A stretch of DNA of 64,000 bases from Candidatus Schekmanbacteria bacterium (GCA_016188575.1 JACPHN010000032.1:1-64000); one strand, 5' to 3'; counted from the stretch's first letter, positions 8,914 through 18,981 are shown. Notes: a model not told the origin generated them from the letters alone. Numbers and translations are program-made.

Positions 8914-11900
8914 CTACTGAGGTGTCGTGCGCGCGGCAGGCGGCAGCCCGCGCACTGCTGCGGAAGGCTGGCCCCGCAGCCCGGCGGGAAGGTCGTCAAC
9001 GCATTCGCCGTGGAAGGTAGCAACCGCGGGCGTGCCAGCGCCGGGGCCGGCCGCCGATGGCGACGCCACGGCAGCCATGGCGCGCTTTAGCCTGGCGATG
9101 GCATCGCTGAGGTCAGAGGTCGCCTCGCTGCCGAGCTCGGCGGCGAGCCGTTGTGCCTGGCACAGCTCGGACTCCGCCGTCGCCCCGCTTGCCAGTGCCA
9201 GAAACCCCATCTCACAGCGCGCGATCCCGCGCTGGAACGTGTCGTGGGCCGCAGCAAGCTTCGCGTCCGCCACGTCGAGATGGGTGTGCGCCTCCGTGTA
9301 GTGACCGTGGCGGCGCAGCAGGCGTGCCAGTCGCACGCGAATGATCGCCGCGCTGCGCGGCACGCCGCTACGCTCCAGAATCTCGATCGCCGCGGCGAAC
9401 CGGTCACCGGCCTCGCCAGGATCGCCGCCGTGCTGCGCGATCAGCGACGCCAGATTGCCCAAAACCACGCCTTCGCTATAGGTATCACCGACCTCCCGGT
9501 GCGATTCCAGCGCCTGCTCGAAGAGCTGCCGCGCGCGCTCTCCCTCGCGTGGGTCGCGCGCAAGCAGGCTCGCCAGATTGCCCAGGACGATTCCCTCCTG
9601 GTGCGTGTTGCCGTTGGCGCGATGCAGCACGAGCGCCGCTTCCATATACTGGCGGGCGCTTTCGAGGTGCCCGCGATGGGCGCTCGTAACTCCCAAGTTG
9701 CCGAGCGCCATGGCCTCCCCGTTACGGTTTCCCATGGCGCAGTGAATCGCCATTGCCCGCGTAAGAAGCCCTTCAGCGACGGCGAACGCGCCCGAGAAGA
9801 GGCTCAAGTTACCGAGCTGGCGATAGGCCGCGAGGGCCTGTTGAAGGAGCGCTTGCGCTTCCTCGAGAGCTCCGGAATCCATCAACGCCGCCGCGAGCCG
9901 GGCTCCGGAGCGCGCCACCGCCGCGGGATCGTCCCGCTCGGTGGCCATGCGGAACGCGCAGCGGTGCTGCTCGACCGCGTCTGTTACGCGTCCCAGGCGG
10001 TAGATCACCTCGGCGAGCTCGCCGTTGACGTCCGCGTCCGCCGCCGTCGGCGTGCCGGTCAGCGCCAGGCTGGCGCGGTAAAGCCTTTCGGCTTCCCGCG
10101 GCGCGTGGCGCGCGGCGTAGAAGCGCGCGGCATCGCGATAGGCTATTCTGGCGCGGTCCACCAGACCGGCCACGAGCAGGTGCTGCCCGTGGACGGCCAG
10201 ATAGTCCGCACGGGCCGCGTCCGGCAGAGCATCGATCGCCGCCGCCACCCGCCCATGGAGCTCGCAGCGTCGCGGCTCGTCGATCTCCTCGTAGGCGACC
10301 TCCCGGATCTTGTCATGGACGAAGCGGAGGCAACCAGGCGGCTCCTCGCGCGCGATCTGCCGCGGTGCGAGCGGCAAGGAGGCCTCCACGACGTCATCGC
10401 GATCCAGACCCACAACTGCGCTCAGCATCGAAAGCGGAGCCTGTCGCCCAATGACGGCCGCAGCCTGAACGACGAGCATGGATCGGGCGGGTAGCCCGGC
10501 CAGCCGGCGCTTGATCAGCTCCCGCACGGACCGCGGCAGCGGAATCCGCTCAAAGGCGTCGTCATCGTCGCTCATTTCCGGCCGCGGATCCGCCACGTAC
10601 CAGCAACCGCTCGCGTCGCGGCACAGCGCCCCAACTTCAATTGCGGCGCGCAGATACTCGCCGATGAAAAATGGGTTGCCCTCAGAAAAGCGCGCGACGT
10701 GTCTCCCGAAGTTGCGGGGCGGTGGCGACATGCCGAGCATGCTGCCGACGATCGCTACAACGTCCGCCTCGGCGAGCCCGCCGACCCGCACGTGGCGCAC
10801 CCCCGGCGCCGCCACGAGCGCGGCGAGGGCAGCGCCCACCTCTTCAGCCCGGTAGGTAGCTGCGACCAGTACCGGGATCCGCTCCAGATGCCCTTGCCCC
10901 AGCAGGTGCAGGAGCCAGTCAATCGTAAGGTCGTCCGCCCATTGCAAGTCGTCGAGGATCAGTACAACAGGTCCCTCTGCACTGAATGCCGCCAGGGTGG
11001 CGGTCAGGGCCGTGAGGACGTGCCGCCGGGCCAGGTCAGCGGGGACATCGATGGGCGGCGGTAACGTTAGCCGGGCGGCCAGCGCGCTGACCGCCGGTTC
11101 GTAGGGCGCCAGGACCGCTGCGCGTCGTCCAAGTAGCCGCTCGGCCGCAGCGCCGCCACCTGCGCTGTCCTCCTCCGCGAGCGCCAGATGTGCCACCGTG
11201 CGGAGTAAGGTGCGGACCGGTTGCAGCGGCGGGCACGCGCCGCTACCCCCAGCCGCGCTCGTCGCCTCCAGCGGCGTAACCTCGCCGAGCAGTACGCGCT
11301 TTCGAGTCACTCGCCCCCGCCGCGCGATCTCCATTACCAATCGCGTCTTGCCGGCGCCGCTTTCACCTCCAATCAGCACCAGGCTCCCCTGCGCCCGCTC
11401 GAGCCGGAGAAACGGCTCGTCGAGCTCCCGCAGCGCATCCTCACGGCCCGAAAACGCGGCGCGATACAAGTAGGCGCGCGGTCTCGCCGCCGCCTTGCCG
11501 GGAGGCGCGCTACTGCCAACGACGCGGTCGAGCACCGCACCGACATCGTCCGCGTGCCCCGGCCGATCTCCAGGGTCCTTGCGCAGAAGTCGCAACAGCA
11601 GCTCGTCAATGTCGGGATCAACCGCCGGAGCGTACACCGACACCGGCAGCGGCGGCGCGTGAAGGTGCATCTGCAGGAGCTCGCGCACCGTCTGCGCGGC
11701 GAACGGCGGACGCCCGGCCATGAGCTCGTAGCAGAGGCAGCCGAGCGCGTAGAGGTCAGCGCGGGCATCGACGAGGTCACCGCGGATCTGCTCGGGTGCC
11801 ATGAAGAAGGGTGTGCCCTCGATGACACCGGGAAGCTGCAGAGCTTCTCGCGACATGTCCTCCTCGCCGACGCGGGCGAATGGCGACATCATGCCGAAAT

Positions 11901-12510
11901 CGATGATGACGGGCTGCACACCGGCGATATCCGGAGCCGCGCCGGCGGCGGGCAAATCGGCGTCGCTCTGCCTGATAATGATGTTCTCAGGCTTGAGGTC
12001 ACGATGAACGATGCCTTCGCCGTGCAGATAGGACAGCGCGTCGCACAGGCGGCGAAGGACAGCGAAGAGCGCGCGCTGAGCATCGCGGGACAGCGCCGGA
12101 GGCGCTGACACGCGGCTCGGGGCGCCGGCAACGACATCGATTTCCGCCTCCGTGCTCGGGTTTTCGCCGAGTCGATGGAACGCGTACTCGCGCAACGTCT
12201 GCCCCGTCAGGGCCTCCATCGCGTACCAAGGGGCACCGTCCTCGACGCCGTGCGCGAGGATACGCACGATGCCGGGGTGGCGAAGGTGGCGCAGCGCGCG
12301 AATCTCGCGCTCGATGGCGGCCACGGCAACCTCGGAATAGCGGCGGCCGATCTTGATCGCCGCGATTTCGCCCGTTTCGCAGTGGTGAGCTCTGAGCACC
12401 ACGGCCTGCCCGCCTCTGCCCAGCAGACCAAGTGTGTGGTAGGGCCCGATGCGCTCAGGCCAGGTCACGAACGTTCCATTGCCGCGATTGCCCACGTCCC
12501 TTTGCACCAT
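8914..12510 (-). CDS. Ser/Thr protein kinase fused to AAA-type ATPase and TPR array
   Basis: This 1198-residue signalling protein begins with a Hanks-type kinase domain (about 20-330): glycine loop GRGGQAV, lysine K53 in AAIKIG, catalytic loop HRDLKPEN (D171), DFG at 204-206 and MAPEQIRGD in the activation segment. It continues with an AAA_16/STAND-type ATPase: Walker A GGESGAGKT at 381-389 and Walker B VVLILDDLQWAD. The last ~400 residues are TPR units with the recurring pattern EAMALGNLGV..G..E.A. All kinase catalytic residues are present, so it should be active. No transmembrane segment is visible. It is a paralogue of, and head to head with, the gene at 12722; about 210 bp separate the two starts. 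Confidence 0.93.
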   Translation of the reverse strand: MVQRDVGNRGNGTFVTWPERIGPYHTLGLLGRGGQAVVLRAHHCETGEIAAIKIGRRYSEVAVAAIEREIRALRHLRHPGIVRILAHGVEDGAPWYAMEALTGQTLREYAFHRLGENPSTEAEIDVVAGAPSRVSAPPALSRDAQRALFAVLRRLCDALSYLHGEGIVHRDLKPENIIIRQSDADLPAAGAAPDIAGVQPVIIDFGMMSPFARVGEEDMSREALQLPGVIEGTPFFMAPEQIRGDLVDARADLYALGCLCYELMAGRPPFAAQTVRELLQMHLHAPPLPVSVYAPAVDPDIDELLLRLLRKDPGDRPGHADDVGAVLDRVVGSSAPPGKAAARPRAYLYRAAFSGREDALRELDEPFLRLERAQGSLVLIGGESGAGKTRLVMEIARRGRVTRKRVLLGEVTPLEATSAAGGSGACPPLQPVRTLLRTVAHLALAEEDSAGGGAAAERLLGRRAAVLAPYEPAVSALAARLTLPPPIDVPADLARRHVLTALTATLAAFSAEGPVVLILDDLQWADDLTIDWLLHLLGQGHLERIPVLVAATYRAEEVGAALAALVAAPGVRHVRVGGLAEADVVAIVGSMLGMSPPPRNFGRHVARFSEGNPFFIGEYLRAAIEVGALCRDASGCWYVADPRPEMSDDDDAFERIPLPRSVRELIKRRLAGLPARSMLVVQAAAVIGRQAPLSMLSAVVGLDRDDVVEASLPLAPRQIAREEPPGCLRFVHDKIREVAYEEIDEPRRCELHGRVAAAIDALPDAARADYLAVHGQHLLVAGLVDRARIAYRDAARFYAARHAPREAERLYRASLALTGTPTAADADVNGELAEVIYRLGRVTDAVEQHRCAFRMATERDDPAAVARSGARLAAALMDSGALEEAQALLQQALAAYRQLGNLSLFSGAFAVAEGLLTRAMAIHCAMGNRNGEAMALGNLGVTSAHRGHLESARQYMEAALVLHRANGNTHQEGIVLGNLASLLARDPREGERARQLFEQALESHREVGDTYSEGVVLGNLASLIAQHGGDPGEAGDRFAAAIEILERSGVPRSAAIIRVRLARLLRRHGHYTEAHTHLDVADAKLAAAHDTFQRGIARCEMGFLALASGATAESELCQAQRLAAELGSEATSDLSDAIARLKRAMAAVASPSAAGPGAGTPAVATFHGECVDDLPAGLRGQPSAAVRGLPPAARTTPQ

Positions 12511-12721
12511 CGCCGTCAGGATCCTCGCAGTCGCCGCGCGGCCGGTATTACACCACGGTAGCGCCGCCCGCCGCTCGAGTCCATGGCGCGCTCGGCTGAT
12601 ACCGGTTGCTGCGCAGGGCTGGCCGACGGACTAGCCCTGCCATAAGCTGGCAGCACCACCCGATCCGTGGTAAGCCTGTCTGAACGGCGATCGGCCACCA
12701 CCCTCAGCATGGGATGAGACC
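12511..12721. other. Shared divergent region between two kinase genes
   Basis: This 211-bp region lies between two head-to-head paralogous kinase genes and must hold both promoters. I see no clear -35/-10 pair on either strand. The plus-strand gene appears to use a TTG start (12722), because the open frame begins after a TAA at 12671-12673 and contains no ATG or GTG before that codon. Confidence 0.4.
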
Positions 12722-15700
12722 TTGAACGAGCCTGCGACCGAACACATCGGTCCCTGCATCGGTCCCTACCGCCGCCTCGAGCGTATCGCCAGAGGAGGCA
12801 TGGGCACAGTCTGGCGCGCCGAGCACAGTGAAACCGGGGCGAGGGTCGCCCTCAAGACCGTGGACGTGCCGAGCGAGTGGTCGCTGGGCGGCATCCGCCG
12901 CGAGATTCACGCGCTCGCTCATGCCCGGCACCCCGGTATCGTGCGGATCACCGACCAGGGACTCCATGAGGGAATGCCATGGTATGCCATGGAGCTTGTC
13001 GAGGGGACCGCGCTCTATCGCTATTTTGACGCGCCACCCGGTGATGAGGTGACGCGTGTTCTCGCCAACCGCGGAGCCCCCGCCCTGGCAAGGCGGCGCC
13101 CGCGAAAGACCATGGTGTCCATGGCCAACTCGGAGCCGGCGATGGGCGGCGATCAGTCCAGGCAGCCCGTCCGCATCGGCCTCGCCATCACGCTCATCCG
13201 CCGGCTCTGTTCCCCTCTTGCCTACCTCCACGGCGAGGGAATCGTTCACGGAGACCTCAAGCCGGAAAATATCCTCGTTCGCCCAAATGGGATACCCGTC
13301 ATCATCGACTTTGGGCTGAGCTGCTGGTTCGCGGGAAAGACAGGACGGGACGCCCTCGATGTGGAGGGTGCCATCGGGGGAACGGTCGCCTACATCGCCC
13401 CTGAACAGATTCAGGGCGGTCTTCTCGACGCGCGTGTGGACCTCTATGCTCTCGGGTGCATCCTCTATGAGCTGCTCACGGGGATGCCACCGTTCCTCGG
13501 CAAAAGCGAAAGTGAGATCCTCCGTGCCCACTTATGCGCTGAACCGCCGCCTCCATCGCGGCGCGTGGCGGGGATTCCCACCGTGCTCGATGAGCTTGTC
13601 CTACGTCTTCTGGCCAAGAGGCCCCGGGACCGCCTGGGGTATGCGGACGTTCTCGCGACCGCGCTCGGGAATCTCGGCGCCGCGGCAGCACCCATCGTCC
13701 GGGGCGCCGCGGACACCTTGCCACCAGCGCCTCGCGCCTACCTTTACCGGCCGGGGTTGTTTGGGCGGTCGGAGGAGCTCGCCTCGTTTCGGGTTCACCT
13801 CGATCGCCTCGATGGCGGCCACGGAGGGCTCGTGCTGCTCGGCGGCGAGAGCGGGATCGGAAAGACCAGGCTCGCGATGGAGATCGCCAGGGAGGCGCTC
13901 AATCGTCAGTTGCTGGTGCTCGGCAGCGAGCACGGGGGCGGTGGCGGCCACGCTCTTCAGGCGTTTCGCAAACCACTGCGGATGATCGCTGATCGATGCC
14001 GCGAGCGCGGACGGGAGGAGACGGACCGCGTGCTGGGTCGCCGCGGAAAGGTGCTTGCGATGTTCGAACCTACGCTCGCGAACCTTCCCGGCCAGGACAG
14101 CTTTCCCGCGCCTGCCGAGCTTCCTGGAGCGGCGGCGCGACTGCGGGTGCTCGCGTTTCTCGCCGAAACGCTCGCAGCCGTGGCGGCCGACAGCCCGGCG
14201 CTGCTGGTCCTCGATGACCTGCAAGATGCGGACGAGCTCAGCCTCGGGTTTCTCGCTTACGCCTCCCGAAGCGACTATTTCAGCCACACGGCGCTCCTTG
14301 TCCTGGGAACCTATCGCCGCGAGGAGACAACGGCAGGGCTCGCCGGCCTACTGGCGATGGCAGGTACGGTGAGCATCGACCTCAAGCGCCTCGGCGACAA
14401 GGCCGTTGCCGGTCTGGTCGGGGAGATGCTCGCGATGTCGTCCGCACCGCCTCGGTTCGCCGCCTTCCTTGCTCAGGAATCGGAAGGAAACCCGTTTTTT
14501 GTGGCCGAGTACCTGCGCACCGCCGTAGACGAGAAGCTCATCTGGCGCGACGAGCGCGGTGCCTGGCAGGTCGCGAGGCCGGGCACGGGGACGGCGGCGG
14601 AGGCGAGCTACGGTACGCTCTTGCTGCCCCGCGCCTTGCGGAATCTGGTAGCGCGGCGACTGGCGAGCTTGCCCGCGATGGCGTTGGCGCTGGTCGAAGC
14701 GGCGGCGGTCGTCGGGCGAGAGGCCGCGTTGCTCGTGCTGCGGCATGTTGCCGATCTCGCCGACGACGACCTGATGAGCGCCATGGAAGACCTGAGCCGA
14801 CGGCAGGTGCTCGAGAGTGGCGAGCGGGGTTGTGCGCGCTTTGTTCACGGCAAGATCCGGGAGGTTGCCTACGCGCGAATCGCTCAAGATCGACTCGCTG
14901 ATCTGCATCGTCGGGCGGCGGAGGCGATTGAGAAGGTCTACGCCGAAGCGCGGCAAGAGCACCTCGCCGAGCTCGGCCGCCACTGGCGGGTCGCGGGCGA
15001 CAAGGAGAAGGCCCGGGCGTGTTACCTCGGGGCGGCCAGACGGGCGCGGGATCAGTGGGCGATGGCGACGGCGGTGCCGCTTTACGAGGCCTACTTGGAG
15101 CTGGCCGAGGGCGCCGCGACCGAGGAGAGCATCGAGGCTCGGCGAGAGCTGGGACACTCGGCCCTTCTCGTGCTGGGGCGGCTGGAGGAAGCCAGGACCG
15201 TGCTGCAGCGCGCGCTGGACGACGCCCGCAAGATCGGCGACGGGCAGCGGCAGGGGGTTCTGCTCAGAGACGTCGCTCATCTTTACCAGCTTCGCGGCCA
15301 ACCCGAGATGGCACAACATATCCTCAAGATGGCGCTAACCATGCACCCCCAGGAGCGCGATCAGCGCAACGAAGGGATGACACTCAACAGTCTCGGGGTT
15401 TGCTCGACGGAGCAGGGCAGGCTGGACGAAGCGCGAGACCTCTATGAGCGCGCACTCGCCATGCACCGCGGCACTCGCGACTGGCAGTCGGAGGCGGTAG
15501 TGCTCGGCAACCTTGCCGTCGTGCGGGCACACCAGGGCCAAATGGCGGCGGCGCGGGAGCTTTACGAGCAAGCGCTCGCCATTTTCCGCGACGCCGGCGA
15601 CCGAACATCCAACGAGGGGACCGTGCTTGGCAACCTTGGCATGTTGTACTATTACCAGGGTCTGAAAGCGGCCGCACACGAGACTCTTGAGCGTTCGCTC

Positions 15701-16060
15701 GCCATCGCCCGCGGGCTCGGCGACAGGGATGGCGAGGGGTACGCGCTGGTCTGCCTCGCCATGCTGCACCAGCACGATGGCCGGATGCCGGTAGCCCGGG
15801 AGCTCAACGAGCAGGCGCTGGCCATCGCCCGCGAGGTGGGCAGCCGCCGCTGCGAGGGGAGCTCGAGGCGGCGCATGAGACGTTGGAGCAGGCGCTTGCC
15901 ATCGACCGTGAGGTCGGAATCCCGCGAGGCGAGGCGGGCAGGTTGGGTGACCTTGCCGACTGGTGCCGCCTGGCGCTGGGTGACCTCGATGCCGCACACA
16001 AGCACGCGTCGCATGCGGCATCCCGCCTACGGGAGCATGGCACCCGGGTTGAGCTCCTGA
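12722..16060 (+). CDS. Ser/Thr protein kinase-ATPase-TPR protein, C-terminus frameshifted
   Basis: This paralogue of the 8914-12510 protein has a kinase domain (about 14-330) with ARGGMGTV, K45 in [14 protein letters not shown] (HRD changed to HGD, catalytic Asp kept) and IIDFGLS. An ATPase module follows ([20 protein letters not shown]), then TPR units. The frame reads normally to [17 protein letters not shown] at about 15853, after which 69 unrelated Arg/Ser-rich residues run to the stop at 16060. The expected continuation ([20 protein letters not shown]) lies in another frame. Compared with the preceding TPR, about 13 residues are missing at the junction, so a deletion of about 40 nt is inferred. 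The start is TTG 12722. The kinase could still be made with a truncated TPR tail. Confidence 0.85.
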   Translation: MNEPATEHIGPCIGPYRRLERIARGGMGTVWRAEHSETGARVALKTVDVPSEWSLGGIRREIHALAHARHPGIVRITDQGLHEGMPWYAMELVEGTALYRYFDAPPGDEVTRVLANRGAPALARRRPRKTMVSMANSEPAMGGDQSRQPVRIGLAITLIRRLCSPLAYLHGEGIVHGDLKPENILVRPNGIPVIIDFGLSCWFAGKTGRDALDVEGAIGGTVAYIAPEQIQGGLLDARVDLYALGCILYELLTGMPPFLGKSESEILRAHLCAEPPPPSRRVAGIPTVLDELVLRLLAKRPRDRLGYADVLATALGNLGAAAAPIVRGAADTLPPAPRAYLYRPGLFGRSEELASFRVHLDRLDGGHGGLVLLGGESGIGKTRLAMEIAREALNRQLLVLGSEHGGGGGHALQAFRKPLRMIADRCRERGREETDRVLGRRGKVLAMFEPTLANLPGQDSFPAPAELPGAAARLRVLAFLAETLAAVAADSPALLVLDDLQDADELSLGFLAYASRSDYFSHTALLVLGTYRREETTAGLAGLLAMAGTVSIDLKRLGDKAVAGLVGEMLAMSSAPPRFAAFLAQESEGNPFFVAEYLRTAVDEKLIWRDERGAWQVARPGTGTAAEASYGTLLLPRALRNLVARRLASLPAMALALVEAAAVVGREAALLVLRHVADLADDDLMSAMEDLSRRQVLESGERGCARFVHGKIREVAYARIAQDRLADLHRRAAEAIEKVYAEARQEHLAELGRHWRVAGDKEKARACYLGAARRARDQWAMATAVPLYEAYLELAEGAATEESIEARRELGHSALLVLGRLEEARTVLQRALDDARKIGDGQRQGVLLRDVAHLYQLRGQPEMAQHILKMALTMHPQERDQRNEGMTLNSLGVCSTEQGRLDEARDLYERALAMHRGTRDWQSEAVVLGNLAVVRAHQGQMAAARELYEQALAIFRDAGDRTSNEGTVLGNLGMLYYYQGLKAAAHETLERSLAIARGLGDRDGEGYALVCLAMLHQHDGRMPVARELNEQALAIAREVGSRRCEGSSRRRMRRWSRRLPSTVRSESREARRAGWVTLPTGAAWRWVTSMPHTSTRRMRHPAYGSMAPGLSS

Positions 16061-16335
16061 AGCTGCTCTGCCAGCGGGGTCACATCGCTCTTGCTGCCGG
16101 CCGACCGGCGCGGGATCTCCTCGAGCAGGCAGGCGGGCTTGCGGCCACCTTGAGCCTGAGCACGGAGAGCGAGAGCGGCCTGAGAATCGCCCGCCTGCGT
16201 CGCGCGCAGGAGGCTTACGAGGCCGGCGAGCACGCGCGGCTGTTCCGCGGCCAGCTCCTCGAAGACTACACCGAGGGCCAGCGCCGCTGGCTCGCCGAGC
16301 ACGGGCAGCTCGACCGCGAGGGGGCCGTGCGCTGA
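15883..16335 (+). pseudogene. Displaced 3' end of the kinase-TPR gene
   Basis: This frame holds the true C-terminus of the gene that begins at 12722. Homology to the TPR repeats starts about 10 codons before the ATG at 15883 ([20 protein letters not shown]) and runs through [14 protein letters not shown] and LLCQRGHIALAAGRPARDL to the stop at 16335. The end matches the sister proteins here, which also finish with an LCERGHVSLALGRSARADL-type helix pair. It has no ribosome-binding site and is probably not translated on its own. Restoring one reading frame would give a protein of about 1200 residues, the same size as the sister kinase. Confidence 0.75.
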
Positions 16336-16493
16336 TCGGGGAGCGTCCTCGTTCCTCCAAGCTCCAACGCTTCCCGGAGCAGAAAGCAACGACCCCGGCC
16401 CGTGGACCGCTGTGGATGGTTGTTTCGCGGCTCGTGGGTGAGCGTCGAGAGGTAAGTGGCAGGCGTTGGCAGGCAGGACTATACTTTGAGCTC

Positions 16494-17513
16494 ATGAGTC
16501 ATGCTCAGGTGGCAGAAAAGCATCTTGACCCGCGAGCGGGGATGTGGGCGGATCTTGGCATCGACAACTTTCCTGCCGATGGTATTGTCTGGCCGCGGTC
16601 GCTGGCGCCGACCGTCGCCTCGCTCGAGTGGCTGGGCCTCGATGCGGAGCTGGACTGGGAGATCATCGGCGGGAGACTGTATGTGAAGTTTCCGGAAGGT
16701 AAAGCGCACCTGCGCGCCAAGGGTGCGATCGCCACGTGGCTTGTGCAGGCGTTGGCGGCGCTGCTGGGAAGCACCGAGACACGCTGGGACGTGCGCGAAG
16801 AAATTCGCGTTCAGTTTCCCCGTGGTTTTTACCAGCCCGACGCGACCGCTTTTGTAGGAGAATTGCCGCCGGAAGAGGATGCGGAGACCGCGGTACGACC
16901 TGTGCTGGTGGTGGAGGTCGAGAGTCGGGCGCGCGGCAATCGCCGGAGACCGCGAGACAAGCGGGCGGACTATCGGCAGCTTGGGGTCGGTCAGGTTTGG
17001 GTGTGGCTGGCTGACGAGAAGGTAGAGGTGGTGCGCTCGGATGGGTCGGTGAGCGTCTATCGGCCAGGGGAGCATCCCGCCATCCCATTTGGCGAGTATG
17101 GAGATGCGGAGCTCGCTGTGGAGGTAACGACCGTGCTTGCAGGAGTGAGAGCCGAGCAGGTGCGAGCGGAGCGGGCCGAGCAACGGGCGCTGGACGAATC
17201 CCGGCAGCGTCAACAGGCCGAGCAGCGGGCGCTGGACGAATCCCGGCAGCGTCAACAGGCCGAGCAACGGGCGCGGCAGGCCGAGCAGGAAACCCGGAAC
17301 GTACAGATGCAAGTGCGCGCCATTGAGGTCCGCTTGGCGCTCGCTCTGGGACACACCACAGAGGTGCAAGAGGCGCTCCTGAGCCTCAGTTTGGATGAGC
17401 GCGGAGCGCTGTGTGAGTTGCTGGGCCCGAATGCTGCCGAGGCGGTATCTGCCATTTTGGCGGCGCAAGACGCACCGGTGGACGCGGACGACGGCCACCA
17501 GGGCTGTCCATAG
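16494..17513 (+). CDS. Uma2-family (DUF820) nuclease-fold protein with coiled-coil tail
   Basis: The N-terminal ~200 residues match the Uma2/DUF820 pattern, a PD-(D/E)xK restriction-endonuclease fold: FYQPDATAFVGE, then VLVVEVESRARGNRRRPRDK with D and K in place, then YRQLGVGQVWVW. The middle part (encoded at about 17150-17290) is a Gln/Arg/Glu-rich coiled coil that includes a perfect 42-bp tandem duplication (unit EQRALDESRQRQQA). The C-terminus has a short helical domain like that of other Uma2 proteins (EALLSLSLDERGALCELLG). I chose ATG 16494; the frame is open back to 16416. Members are widespread with unclear roles. It lies alone between the kinase gene and the tRNA. Confidence 0.82.
   Translation: MSHAQVAEKHLDPRAGMWADLGIDNFPADGIVWPRSLAPTVASLEWLGLDAELDWEIIGGRLYVKFPEGKAHLRAKGAIATWLVQALAALLGSTETRWDVREEIRVQFPRGFYQPDATAFVGELPPEEDAETAVRPVLVVEVESRARGNRRRPRDKRADYRQLGVGQVWVWLADEKVEVVRSDGSVSVYRPGEHPAIPFGEYGDAELAVEVTTVLAGVRAEQVRAERAEQRALDESRQRQQAEQRALDESRQRQQAEQRARQAEQETRNVQMQVRAIEVRLALALGHTTEVQEALLSLSLDERGALCELLGPNAAEAVSAILAAQDAPVDADDGHQGCP
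17179..17262 (+). repeat. 42-bp perfect tandem duplication inside the Uma2 gene
   Basis: Two adjacent 42-bp units encode EQRALDESRQRQQA twice, followed by a partial third unit (EQRARQAEQ). The units are almost identical at the nucleotide level, including codon choice, so the duplication is recent. It keeps frame and lengthens the coiled coil by 14 residues. Confidence 0.85.
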
Positions 17514-17830
17514 TCCCCGCACCGCACTGAGCGGGAGCGTTGGCCAGAACAGGCAACCGCAGACTTCTCCACCTTGATTCCACGACAAATCGTAGCCGTT
17601 GGCTTTGCCGCGCCTCGCGCCGATCCGTCTTTGCGCCGGCAGCGGTTGCGAGTGCCAGGAGCCCAAACCTGACCTCGCCCCGCACGCGGGGGGAGGCAGG
17701 CGGGCACTGTCGCGTCGACCCCAACCCGGCGATGGATTCAGGAGGCCCGGGGGGAGTGGAAATGTTCGATCGGTCCTGCTATATTGCACGCACGCAGCAA
17801 GCGAGATGTGATCGCGCATTTCGCGGGCAC
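17514..17830. other. Intergenic region before tRNA-Thr, with a diverged repeat element
   Basis: This 317-bp region contains a diverged copy of the palindromic element: left end CTTGATTCCAC near 17573-17583, inner palindrome CCCCGCACGCGGGG near 17680, and right end GATGGATTCAG at 17731-17741. A TATATT hexamer at 17780-17785 is a plausible -10 for the tRNA, although its -35 region is poor. Confidence 0.5.
17573..17741. repeat. Palindromic intergenic element, copy 2 (diverged)
   Basis: The right terminus GATGGATTCAG matches the family terminus GGTGGATTCAG at 10 of 11 positions, and the internal GC palindrome is retained. The left terminus is only a partial match. The span of 169 bp equals that of copy 1, which supports the assignment, but the flanks have drifted. 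Confidence 0.45.
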
Positions 17831-17903
17831 GCCGGCGTAGCTCAGTCGGTAGAGCAGGGCTTTCGTAAAGCTCAGGTCGCGGGTTCGAGTCCCATCGCCG
17901 GCT
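17831..17903 (+). tRNA. tRNA-Thr (anticodon CGT)
   Basis: The cloverleaf is complete: acceptor GCCGGCG pairs with CGCCGGC, the D-arm is GCTC/GAGC, the anticodon stem GGGCT/AGCTC carries the loop TTCGTAA with anticodon CGT (reads ACG, Thr), and the T-arm has TTCGAGT. The T stem GCGGG/CCCAT contains one C-A mismatch. The 3' CCA is not encoded; TTC follows the discriminator T. Confidence 0.93.
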
Positions 17904-18019
17904 TCTTTATCTCACCCCTGCCCACTCCCCTTTTTCTTGCATCGCGCAAGGTTTGTCTAATCGCCGTATGTCTGCCATCCCCACCTACAGAACGTCCATT
18001 TCCGTTTCTGGAGGCACTT

Positions 18020-18973
18020 ATGAATACAGCACTTTATGTAGACTACGAATACGTCAGAAAGTCCTTTACCAGAAACAATGGGGAGCGCCGATCGCAGCCT
18101 GAGTCCGTCGTGAGCACCCTCGTCGAGGCCGTCAGAAGGCTCGAGCATGGACGCCGCCGGGTCGTTATCCGCGAAGTCTTCGCGGATTGGGACCGCGTCG
18201 AGGCGAGCGCGGTCTTGCAGAGTCTATTCCTCGCGGGATTCCACCCCGGTTACGCCGCCTCGCGTCGCGAACGAAACACGCCTGACGTCGAGCTGTCCTT
18301 GTCGGCACTGGAATGTCTGCTGACCCGAGACGACGTCACGCGTTTCGTGATCATGGCCGGCGACCGGGCCTTCATCCCGATCGCCACGCGCCTCCGCGAA
18401 TACGGTCGCGAGGTTACGATCCTCGCTTACTCCGACACGGCGGCTGCGGAGCTACTCGATGCGGTCGGCGCAAGCTGTGTTCTCGAGGCGGATTTCTTTG
18501 GCAGAAGCGGGCTCGAGCGAAATCCGGAGCGACGCCGGACCCTGCCGGGTGACCTTGCGATCGAGCGCAGCGGTGCCGACGAGCCCGGCGAGCTTCACAA
18601 GGAATGCGTGCGACTCGTGCTCGAGGCCGAGTCACGCCACGGCGCGGTCATCTGGCTCGTCCCCTTCTACAAGGAATACATGAACGTCCATTTTGACGAT
18701 CTCAACAACGTGCAGCGCAAGATGATCGTCAACGATCTCGTCGAGTGGGGCGTGCTCTCGATCGAGCAGCGCAGCTCCGGCGCCGGCGCTCAGGACCAGT
18801 TCTCCGTGCTCATGATCAACGACGACCACGAGCTGGTGCGGCAGGTGCGGGCGGCGCTGGCGCGAGACGAGCACGGTGGGAATGGCACGCTCGCCCGCGC
18901 CAGCAATCGCGACGATAGCAGTCGCGGTGGCGCCGAACCCCACCCGGCGCCGCGGCACAACTTCGACGACTAG
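18020..18973 (+). CDS. NYN-domain (PIN-like) putative RNase with C-terminal helical domain
   Basis: The 317-residue protein begins with a LabA/NYN-type PIN-like fold (about 1-150): ALYVDYEYVRKSF with the first acidic residue, TPDVELSLSALECL, and FVIMAGDRAFIPIATRLREYG with the later acidic site, as in Mg-dependent RNases of this family. Residues about 200-280 (HKECVRLVLEAES, then DLNNVQRKMIVNDLVEWGVL) look like a small winged-helix/OST-HTH-like domain, often seen fused to NYN and linked to RNA binding. The C-terminal 35 residues are disordered. ATG 18020 has GGAGG at 18010-18014. It lies 116 bp after the tRNA gene. An RNA target is inferred from the fold only. Confidence 0.82.
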   Translation: MNTALYVDYEYVRKSFTRNNGERRSQPESVVSTLVEAVRRLEHGRRRVVIREVFADWDRVEASAVLQSLFLAGFHPGYAASRRERNTPDVELSLSALECLLTRDDVTRFVIMAGDRAFIPIATRLREYGREVTILAYSDTAAAELLDAVGASCVLEADFFGRSGLERNPERRRTLPGDLAIERSGADEPGELHKECVRLVLEAESRHGAVIWLVPFYKEYMNVHFDDLNNVQRKMIVNDLVEWGVLSIEQRSSGAGAQDQFSVLMINDDHELVRQVRAALARDEHGGNGTLARASNRDDSSRGGAEPHPAPRHNFDD

Positions 18974-18981
18974 GCGTCGGC

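Noticed and set aside
12704-13531. Minus-strand frame of 275 codons opposite the kinase domain of the second kinase gene
   Set aside because: A similar antisense frame lies opposite the sister kinase (plus strand, 11221-12108). The likeness comes from the conserved kinase sequence, not from a real antisense gene.
17179-17290. Direct repeats that could be taken for a CRISPR fragment
   Set aside because: The units are contiguous without spacers, lie in a reading frame and encode a coiled coil.
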